Source: Cyanobacteriota bacterium
GTDB taxonomy: Bacteria; Cyanobacteriota; Cyanobacteriia; Phormidesmidales; Phormidesmidaceae
NCBI GenBank assembly: GCA_027619675.1
Contig: JAQCHG010000088.1
Span: 1-6,983 of the forward strand
Length of the DNA stretch: 6,983 nt
Direction of reading: 5' to 3'
The translations under genes and the position numbers were made by a program. Below are positions 1 through 5,421 of the stretch, one piece after another. Positions within the stretch are counted from its first letter, which is position 1; each line of letters opens with the position of its first letter. The notes beneath the pieces are model-generated. The model saw only the letters and a list, made by a program, of their open reading frames with translations, ran no database searches and was not told the origin of the DNA.

Positions 1-813
1 GTGCCGGTGGCGCGGCGGTTGCTGATGCAGGGGGCACCATCGGCCCTGGCGGTGGGGTTTCTGCTGGCGGCCCCGACGGTGAATCCCATCGTGTTTTGGG
101 CCACCTGGGTGGCCTTTCGGGATCAGCCCGCCATGGTGTTTTGGCGGGTGGGGCTGACCATTGTGATCGCGGTGATCATCGGCTGGGTGTTTAGCACCCA
201 AACGGACATGCGCCCGTTTTTGCAGCCCGCGATCGCCCGCTATTTGCCGGACCCCAAGCCCGAGCCCGCCCTAGCGACGGCGGGTTCTGGCCTCGATCTG
301 CTGGCGGGGGGCACCTACCTGCTGCAATCCCAGGGCACGCTGCGTCTGGATACCCCCCTGTTTGAAACCGTTAGCGCCGCCAGCTTGGCCCAGGCATCTT
401 GGGCCACCAAACTGCGGGCGGTGCTGGAAATGATGTTGCAGGAGTTCCGGGAACTGGGGGCGGTGCTGGTGATGGGCAGCGCCATCGCCGCCACGGTGCA
501 GGTGGCCATCCCTCGGGAATGGATTTTGGCCCTGGGTCAGGGACCCATCACCTCCATCGTCGCCATGATGGTGCTGGCCTGGGTGGTGTCCATTTGCTCC
601 ACGGTGGACTCCTTCTTTGCCCTGTCCTTTGCTTCCGTATTCACCAGTGGGTCGTTGCTGGCCTTTTTGGTGTTCGGCCCCATGATTGATCTGAAAAATA
701 TTTCCCTACTGCTGACCACCTTTAAGGGCCGGGCGGTGGTGTATCTGTTTGCCTTGGCGGCGCAGCTCACCTTTGTGTTGACCCTGGTGGTCAACCTGTA
801 CACCAGTTGGTAA
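1..813 (+). CDS. Permease, PF03773 (DUF318/ArsP_1-like) family, 5'-truncated by the window edge
   Basis: This is the C-terminal part of a multi-spanning inner-membrane permease; 270 codons are visible. Hydrophobic segments lie at about residues 7-39, 45-67, 153-170, 180-212, 214-240 and 244-266. Family-type motifs are AAPTVNPIVFW (23-33), CSTVDSFFALSF (199-210) and FLVFGPMIDLKN (222-233). The family commonly has a short CxCGV-type stretch immediately before the VPVARRL seen here at residues 1-7. The GTG at base 1 is therefore probably an internal Val codon, with the true start upstream and at least one membrane segment missing. Members are predicted permeases of poorly known substrate. One branch exports organoarsenicals, but the adjacent TIGR03943 partner points to the YcgR-like branch instead. 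The stop overlaps the ribosome-binding site of the next gene, 10 bases downstream, so the two are co-translated. The family call is firm and the substrate unknown. Confidence 0.9.
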   Translation: MPVARRLLMQGAPSALAVGFLLAAPTVNPIVFWATWVAFRDQPAMVFWRVGLTIVIAVIIGWVFSTQTDMRPFLQPAIARYLPDPKPEPALATAGSGLDLLAGGTYLLQSQGTLRLDTPLFETVSAASLAQASWATKLRAVLEMMLQEFRELGAVLVMGSAIAATVQVAIPREWILALGQGPITSIVAMMVLAWVVSICSTVDSFFALSFASVFTSGSLLAFLVFGPMIDLKNISLLLTTFKGRAVVYLFALAAQLTFVLTLVVNLYTSW

Positions 814-817
814 GGGG
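812..817 (+). promoter_or_regulatory. Ribosome-binding site of the TIGR03943 gene
   Basis: AAGGGG ends 6 bases before the ATG at 824 and overlaps the TAA stop of the permease. The overlap ties initiation of the second gene to termination of the first and fixes the ATG at 824 as the start. Confidence 0.7.
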
Positions 818-823
818 ACAATC

Positions 824-1588
824 ATGCAGACTCAGAACGGCTCCCCACGATCCCCAAAAAAGTTCCCTTGGCCTATCGCCCTGGATACCCTGGCCCTGCT
901 GCTGTGGGGGTTGATGATTTTGCGCTACTGGTGGACGGGGCGGCTGGCGGTGTTGCTGCACCCGGACTACCACTGGCTGGCGATCGGGGCGGGATGGCTA
1001 CTGCTGGGGATGGCAATCTGGCGGGGTATTGACCTGATCCGCACCAGCCAGGGCATGGCCACCCAGCACATCGCCCTGCTGCCTCGCCAGTGGAGCTTGG
1101 CGATTCTGTTGGGGGTGGCGGTGTTTGGGCTGATCTATGTGCCCCGCCCCTTTGCCAGCGACACCGCCCTAGCGCGGGGGATTGCAGAGCCAGTGGGGCT
1201 GACGCGATCGCAGCCCCAGCGCTTCCAGCGCAACACGCTGCCAGAGTCCCGCACGTTGACGGAATGGGTGCGCACCCTGAATGTGTACCCCGAGCCGGAT
1301 GCCTACAGCGGCGACCCCGTGAACGTCACCGGGTTCGTCATCCATCCCCCCAACTGGGATGACAGCCACCTGATGGTGGCCCGGTTTGTGCTCACCTGCT
1401 GTGCGGCGGATGCCTATCCCATCGGCATCCCGGTGGCGGTGGGAGATCGCGCCCCCTACGCCCCCGACAGTTGGGTCACCGTCACTGGCACCATGGCCAC
1501 CGAAACCCTGGATGGCCAACGGCAATTAGTGATTCAGGCCGAGAACCTGGAGACGGTCCCTGAACCCCAGAATCCCTATGAGTTCTAG
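824..1588 (+). CDS. TIGR03943 (DUF1980, YcgQ-like) putative permease subunit
   Basis: This is a 254-residue membrane protein that normally accompanies a PF03773 permease, as it does here. The N-terminal half has hydrophobic segments at about 15-36, 42-64 and 89-107, including LHPDYHWLAIGAGWLLL, typical of the family. The C-terminal domain (about 155-254) carries the family hallmark CCAADA (C192, C193, D196) between a GFV strand and a WVTVTGT strand, and it ends in a PYxF-type tail. The paired cysteines and aspartate could bind a metal or act in a redox step; this is inference, and no activity is established to my knowledge. Length is close to the usual 250-300 residues. The start is supported by AAGGGG six bases upstream. 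The gene's last 11 bases overlap the start of the next one. COG3689/COG0701 pairs have been discussed with zinc and other metal regulons in other bacteria, but no Zur-like box can be assessed because the operon promoter lies outside the window. Confidence 0.9.
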   Translation: MQTQNGSPRSPKKFPWPIALDTLALLLWGLMILRYWWTGRLAVLLHPDYHWLAIGAGWLLLGMAIWRGIDLIRTSQGMATQHIALLPRQWSLAILLGVAVFGLIYVPRPFASDTALARGIAEPVGLTRSQPQRFQRNTLPESRTLTEWVRTLNVYPEPDAYSGDPVNVTGFVIHPPNWDDSHLMVARFVLTCCAADAYPIGIPVAVGDRAPYAPDSWVTVTGTMATETLDGQRQLVIQAENLETVPEPQNPYEF

Positions 1589-3122
1589 ATCGGCAACCGC
1601 TGCCCCCAAGCGCGCCTACCCCTTGGATCTGTGGTCTCGCCTACTGATGGCGGGGCTGTTGGTGCTGGCCATTGTGATCATGCTGCTGGGGGATCACGCC
1701 ACGGTGCGGGTGCAGAAATTTTCCTGGCAGGATGCGGCGGTGGGGGTGGAAGATCAGGCCTTTGTGCTCACCTTCAATCGCCCCATGGACACCGCCAGTG
1801 TGGAGGCGGGTCTGACGATTTCGCCGCCCTTACCGGGGCGCATTAGCTGGGCGGGGCGGCGCATGGCCTACACCCTAGACCATCCGATCCCCTACGGTGA
1901 GTCCTTTCAAATTTCCCTGCCCACCGCCCGCGATCGCCTGGCCGACCCCGACACAGAAACCCAGTTTGAAGCCTTTCGGGCCAGTTTTCGCAGCCGCGAT
2001 CGCGCCTTTGCCTACATCGGCACCGAGGGGGATCAACGGGGCCGATTGGTGCTGGTTAACCTGTCCCAGTCCCCCCAGCCCACTATCCTTACCCCGCCGG
2101 ATCTGACGGTGCTGGATTTTGAGCCCTATCCCCTGGGCGATCGCATCCTGTTCTCCGCCATTGCCGCCGAGCAGCCGGAGAGTGGCGGCTTTAACCCCAC
2201 CCTCTACACCGTGGCCACGGGGTTAACCCAGCCCCCACCCCAGGATGTGTTTGGGGAGACCACCCTCCCCGCCCCCATTGCGGCGGCGGCAGGCACCTTA
2301 GAAACGGTGCTGCTGGGGGATCAATATCAAAATCTGGCCTTTGACTTGGCCCCCGATGGCCTCACCCTGGTGGTGCAGCGGGTGAATAGGGAGGATCCCG
2401 GTGACTTTGGCCCTTGGGTGATGGTGGATGGGTCGGAGCCCCGCCCCCTGGTGACGGAACCGGGGGGGGAATTTCTGATTGCCCCCGACAGTGCCACCCT
2501 GCTGATGTTGCAGGGCCAGGGCACTGCCATCATTCCCCTCGATCAAGACCCCGGCGCTGAAACCGGGACGCAGCCCCTAGACTTTTTGCCGGAATTTGGC
2601 CGCGTCTTTGACCTCACCAGCGATGGCCGCTCCGCCGCCATGGTGGACTTTAACCAAAACAACCCGGCACTCCGCTTTACCCAAAGCCTGGTGCTGGTTG
2701 ATAACCAGGGGGAAGAGACGGAGTTGCTGAATGTGCCAGGGTCGATTCTGGATGCCCAATTTTCCCCCAGCGATCGCATCTTGTATGTTCTCGCCAGCCG
2801 GGTGTTGCCAGGGGAGATCTACCAAGAACAGGCCACCCTGGTGGCGGTGCCTGTGGATAATCCTGAACCCATTGATTTGGTTACCTTTGCTCCCCAAAAC
2901 CAAGTCACCATGAGCGTTGCGCCGGATGGTCTAGCGCTGCTGCTGGCGGCCCCCCCCACCCTCGCCGATGATGCTGATCCCAACGTCACCCCAGCCCCCG
3001 TCAGCCAACTCTGGCTGCTCACCCCGTTTCAAACCGCTCAACAGCGACAAAACGATATCCCCAGCCCCAGCACCCCAGAATCCCTACCCTTTTCGGGCCA
3101 GAAGCCAACCTGGTTGCCTTGA
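1578..3122 (+). CDS. Membrane-anchored protein with SbsA-type Ig-like domain and beta-propeller-like repeats
   Basis: This 514-residue protein has a basic N-terminus, one transmembrane segment (about 20-40) and then a long extracytoplasmic part. Residues about 48-117 read as an SbsA/Big_5-type Ig-like domain: a VEDQAFVLTFNRPMD strand, then ISPPLPGRISW, then a closing PYGESFQISL strand. The remainder shows recurrent PD40/WD40-like blade signatures: LAPDGLTLV (about 257), IAPDSATLL (about 301), LTSDGRSAAM (about 344), FSPSDRILYV (about 394) and VAPDGLALLL (about 445). A beta-propeller is therefore likely. Such folds usually bind proteins or glycans; no catalytic residues are evident. The ATG at 1578 overlaps the preceding stop (1586-1588), and I see no Shine-Dalgarno sequence near it, so translation probably depends on coupling to the gene upstream. 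That ties it to the permease module, perhaps as a periplasmic partner. Specific function is unknown. Confidence 0.8.
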   Translation: MSSRSATAAPKRAYPLDLWSRLLMAGLLVLAIVIMLLGDHATVRVQKFSWQDAAVGVEDQAFVLTFNRPMDTASVEAGLTISPPLPGRISWAGRRMAYTLDHPIPYGESFQISLPTARDRLADPDTETQFEAFRASFRSRDRAFAYIGTEGDQRGRLVLVNLSQSPQPTILTPPDLTVLDFEPYPLGDRILFSAIAAEQPESGGFNPTLYTVATGLTQPPPQDVFGETTLPAPIAAAAGTLETVLLGDQYQNLAFDLAPDGLTLVVQRVNREDPGDFGPWVMVDGSEPRPLVTEPGGEFLIAPDSATLLMLQGQGTAIIPLDQDPGAETGTQPLDFLPEFGRVFDLTSDGRSAAMVDFNQNNPALRFTQSLVLVDNQGEETELLNVPGSILDAQFSPSDRILYVLASRVLPGEIYQEQATLVAVPVDNPEPIDLVTFAPQNQVTMSVAPDGLALLLAAPPTLADDADPNVTPAPVSQLWLLTPFQTAQQRQNDIPSPSTPESLPFSGQKPTWLP

Positions 3123-3153
3123 TCCAGGTCTTGCGTATTGTCTCTGATGACAC

Positions 3154-3185
3154 ACCACCTGCCCCATCCCGTAGGCAGGCGTGGT
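3154..3185 (+). other. Hairpin downstream of the three-gene run, possible 3' end structure
   Basis: CCTGCC (3158-3163) pairs with GGCAGG (3174-3179) across a 10-base loop. ACCA (3154-3157) pairs with TGGT (3182-3185) if two bases (3180-3181) bulge out, giving about 10 base pairs. It begins about 30 bases after the stop of the propeller gene, where an operon 3' end is expected. No T-run follows directly; the nearest is T5 at 3203-3207. It is therefore not a classic intrinsic terminator and may only protect an mRNA 3' end. Confidence 0.4.
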
Positions 3186-3198
3186 CAGGCGATCCGAC

Positions 3199-3265
3199 AG
3201 GGTTTTTACCTGTGACGGATGCCGCATCCTAGGGCCTGCGCTTTACAAACCCCCGTAAAAACCCT
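3199..3265. repeat. 11-bp perfect inverted repeat flanking a 45-base interval
   Basis: AGGGTTTTTAC (3199-3209) has its exact reverse complement GTAAAAACCCT at 3255-3265. The right arm lies in the spacer of the predicted porin promoter and touches the first base of its -10 box. Between the arms is a smaller hairpin, GGATG-CCG-CATCC (3217-3229). The arrangement could be a nested terminator for transcripts arriving from the left, or a paired operator able to block the promoter. The sequence alone cannot distinguish these. Confidence 0.55.
3217..3229. other. Small hairpin inside the inverted repeat
   Basis: GGATG and CATCC pair across the 3-base loop CCG. It lies in the interval between the two arms of the larger inverted repeat, immediately upstream of the predicted -35 box. 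If both pair, the region folds as a stem with an inner stem-loop. Confidence 0.4.
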
Positions 3266-3270
3266 ATAGA
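3242..3270 (+). promoter_or_regulatory. Predicted sigma70-type promoter of the porin gene
   Basis: A -35 box TTTACA (3242-3247, 5 of 6 to consensus) is followed after exactly 17 bases by a -10 box TATAGA (3265-3270, 4 of 6). Transcription would start near 3277 and give a leader of about 150 bases before the GTG at 3431. It is the best-spaced pair I see in the intergenic region. The distance of more than 100 bases from the previous stop fits an independent porin transcript. Confidence 0.5.
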
Positions 3271-3279
3271 AATAAGCAA

Positions 3280-3302
3280 AGTGATAGACATCTTCTATCG
3301 CT
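3280..3302 (+). other. Hairpin at the predicted 5' end of the porin mRNA
   Basis: AGTGATAGA (3280-3288) pairs with TCTATCGCT (3294-3302) over a 5-base loop. This gives nine pairs, one of them G-U. It would start only a few bases after the predicted transcription start. A stem at the extreme 5' end often protects abundant porin mRNAs from decay, and here that role is inferred from position only. No T-run follows, so a terminator is unlikely. From 3303 to the ribosome-binding site at 3417 I see no further strong structure. Confidence 0.45.
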
Positions 3303-3416
3303 CGGGTTCTGGGATCTGGGGTGAACTTGCGTGGGATCACTGAGAGCAACCGCTTTCTGGAGCCTTGAGAAACTATCCAGTCTGTTCCTGGTCCTAGACC
3401 TCGGTGTCTTTTGTGT

Positions 3417-3422
3417 GAGGAG
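3417..3422 (+). promoter_or_regulatory. Ribosome-binding site that sets the porin start
   Basis: GAGGAG ends 8 bases before the GTG at 3431, an ideal spacing. It overlaps the alternative GTG at 3422, which therefore cannot be served by it. This decides the start in favour of 3431. Confidence 0.75.
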
Positions 3423-3430
3423 TGTTGCTT

Positions 3431-5308
3431 GTGAAGTGCCAGTCTTTGTGGACGCTGGGGGCGATTTTGAGTGCGATCGCCGCTAACCCCGCGATCGCCC
3501 ATGCCGAAACCGTTCCCCCCCAGACCAGGACGGCGTCCCCTGCTGGGGGGGAATTGATCGGCATCTCTGCGGTTGTACCGGAGGCGGCGATCGCATCAGC
3601 CCCAAGTGAGTCCGGCCATGACGCCCAATCCCGCAGCCTCACGCCGATTTCTGAGCCATCCCCAGCACCCACCCCCTCCTCTGTGTCAGCCGTGGATGCC
3701 GCCCCTGGCGATACAGTGGGCGATCGCCCCACCGCCCTAGAAACGGCCCTATTTGAAGATCTGACCACCAATGAAGCGCCGGGGGGAGCACCGATTTTGC
3801 CCGCTGGGGATGACATTGCCCAATCCCCAGCGGTTTACACCTTTGTGGATGTGGAGCCCACGGATTGGGCTTTTCAAGCCCTACGCAACCTGATTGACAA
3901 TTACGGTTGCTTGAGTGGTTTCCCCGATGGAGCTTTTCGGGGCGATCGGGCCGTCAGCCGCTTTGAGTTTGCGGCGGGGCTCTCCGCTTGCCTAGACCAA
4001 ATTGTTGAAGTGCTGCCAGCAGATGTCGCCACCGTCGCCCAACTGCAATCCTCCTTTGCGGCGGAACTCAACACGCGGGTCGATGCCCTCGAAGCCCAGG
4101 TAGAGGAACTGCGAGGCGATCAGTTTTCTAGCACCACCCAACTCTTTGGGCAGGTGATCTTTGGCGTCCAAGGCCGCAACGCTAACCGGGCCGACTTTTT
4201 CCCGGTAGATGGCACTCCTGAAACCAATGATCCCCAAGGGGGGGTGGCCACTTTCTATTCCAATGTGCAACTGAGTCTATTAACGCGCTTGACTCGCCGC
4301 AGTTTGCTGCTGCTGGGGCTGCAAGCGGGGGAAGGCAACAGCTTATTTGATAACCAAACCAATACTGCGCTGGGGCTCACCAACAATATTCGTCTGGCCT
4401 ACGAGTCAGATACGAACTTTGACTTTCGCCTCAGCGACCTGACTTACCGCCATTTGGTCAGCGACAACCTGGCGTTGATTGTTGGGGCTGCCGGGGTGGA
4501 TCCGGTCAGTGTCTTCCGGGGGCCAAACCGCTACGAAAGTGCAGGTCAAGGTCCCCTGTCCCTCTTCGCCCAACGCAACCCCATCATTAGCGTCGGCAAT
4601 GGCAACACAGGGGTTGGCTTTGACTGGCAAATCAGCGATCGCAATAGCCTTCAGGGGGTCTATTCCGTTGCTACTGCCGCCAATGCCAATAGTGATGGCT
4701 TATTCTCCGGCGACTATGTTCTCGGTTTTCAGTTCACCTCAACCCCCATCGACGACCTCAACCTGGCGTTTAATTATCTCCACAGCTTTTCCACCTTTGG
4801 TAGTTTGGGCACTGGGGTCGGGGATGATCAAATCGCTGTGGGTAATCAGATCACAGGCACGGGCACCCCTACCACCACCCATGCCTTTGGCGCGACCGCC
4901 AGTTGGGATTTGAACTCCCGCGTCACTTTAGGGGCTTGGGGTGGCTACACCACCTCCCGCATTCCGGGGGAGGCGGGCAGTGTGGAAACGCTCAACTGGA
5001 TGCTGTTCGCGAACTTCCCCGACTTGTTTAAGGAAGGTAACTTAGGGGGCATTTACATCGGCCAACCCCCTCGCATCGTTAGCAGCAACCTACGCCAGGG
5101 GCAAAACATCCCCAATTCTTTAGCGGGTGGCTTAGGGGATCCGGGGGGGCAACCTGGTGCAACCCTGCACATTGAAGCCTTTTATCGTTACGAATTGACG
5201 GACTACCTCAGTATTACCCCCGGCATCATTGCTATCTTTGACCCAGCCAATAGCCCCAGCAGTGAAGCCATCACCATCGGGGTCATCCGCACCACCTTCA
5301 CCTTCTAA
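3431..5308 (+). CDS. Iron uptake porin (SLH domain plus OprB-like beta-barrel), outer membrane
   Basis: This 625-residue cyanobacterial major porin of the SomA/Slr1841 type lets small solutes and inorganic ions, including iron, cross the outer membrane. A signal peptide covers residues 1 to about 25, ending at AHA. It is followed by an unusually long Ala/Pro/Ser-rich linker (about 26-137). An SLH domain lies at about 138-190, with FVDVEPTDWAFQAL, the GFPDGAFRG turn and RFEFAAGLSACLDQI. In this family the SLH domain grips the peptidoglycan-linked polysaccharide. A short coiled coil follows (about 199-228, VAQLQ...LNTRVDALEAQVEEL), then a barrel of about 390 residues ending in TFTF; the terminal Phe is the outer-membrane assembly signature. 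I start at the GTG at 3431 because GAGGAG lies 8 bases upstream; an in-frame GTG at 3422 would add three residues but overlaps that site. A likely promoter sits at 3242-3270. Confidence 0.92.
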   Translation: MKCQSLWTLGAILSAIAANPAIAHAETVPPQTRTASPAGGELIGISAVVPEAAIASAPSESGHDAQSRSLTPISEPSPAPTPSSVSAVDAAPGDTVGDRPTALETALFEDLTTNEAPGGAPILPAGDDIAQSPAVYTFVDVEPTDWAFQALRNLIDNYGCLSGFPDGAFRGDRAVSRFEFAAGLSACLDQIVEVLPADVATVAQLQSSFAAELNTRVDALEAQVEELRGDQFSSTTQLFGQVIFGVQGRNANRADFFPVDGTPETNDPQGGVATFYSNVQLSLLTRLTRRSLLLLGLQAGEGNSLFDNQTNTALGLTNNIRLAYESDTNFDFRLSDLTYRHLVSDNLALIVGAAGVDPVSVFRGPNRYESAGQGPLSLFAQRNPIISVGNGNTGVGFDWQISDRNSLQGVYSVATAANANSDGLFSGDYVLGFQFTSTPIDDLNLAFNYLHSFSTFGSLGTGVGDDQIAVGNQITGTGTPTTTHAFGATASWDLNSRVTLGAWGGYTTSRIPGEAGSVETLNWMLFANFPDLFKEGNLGGIYIGQPPRIVSSNLRQGQNIPNSLAGGLGDPGGQPGATLHIEAFYRYELTDYLSITPGIIAIFDPANSPSSEAITIGVIRTTFTF

Positions 5309-5312
5309 CGAC

Positions 5313-5360
5313 ATTTTCTGGAAAATCCAGGGAACCTGTTGGAGCGGTTCTCCGTCCCTG
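5313..5360 (+). other. Hairpins between porin and the following gene
   Basis: Just after the porin stop, ATTTT and AAAAT pair over CTGG (5313-5326). Next, CAGGGA (5328-5333) matches TCCCTG (5355-5360), enclosing GGAG (5341-5344) and CTCC (5350-5353). An alternative fold pairs GGGAACC with GGTTCTCC, with one bulged base. No T-run follows, so this may be a 3' end or processing structure for an abundant porin mRNA rather than a full terminator. I see no convincing promoter for the next gene in the remaining 60 bases, so read-through is possible. Confidence 0.35.
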
Positions 5361-5407
5361 TATCCGTGTTATTACCCCCATTGCCAACCTCTCTGCTGCG
5401 ATCGCCT

Positions 5408-5412
5408 AGGAG
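5408..5412 (+). promoter_or_regulatory. Ribosome-binding site of the Asp-rich secreted protein
   Basis: AGGAG ends 9 bases before the ATG at 5422 and directly follows a HIP1 palindrome (5398-5405). It supports that ATG as the start, which a signal peptide immediately follows. Confidence 0.7.
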
Positions 5413-5421
5413 CAAGTCCCT

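Larger units (their letters stand above)
229..5405. repeat. Twelve HIP1 palindromes (GCGATCGC) scattered over the window
   Basis: Exact copies start at 229, 1204, 1930, 1996, 2137, 2770, 3473, 3491, 3587, 3720, 4635 and 5398. Chance would give well under one in this length. HIP1 is a known hallmark of many cyanobacterial genomes. Four copies fall within 255 bases at the 5' end of the porin gene. None lies in the 1.56 kb of the final gene. Confidence 0.9.

Noticed and set aside
1..3. GTG at the first base as the true start of the permease
   Set aside because: The family continues upstream of VPVARRL with a conserved Cys/Gly stretch and further membrane segments, so the frame is most likely cut by the window edge.
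3154..3207. Classic rho-independent terminator after the propeller gene
   Set aside because: The hairpin at 3154-3185 is real, but the only T-run (3203-3207) is 17 bases beyond it, so the standard stem-plus-U-tract layout is absent.
3206..3816. Two minus-strand open frames across the porin promoter and gene start
   Set aside because: They overlap the promoter, leader and signal-peptide region of a clear porin gene and show no recognisable domain. High GC content leaves such frames open by chance.
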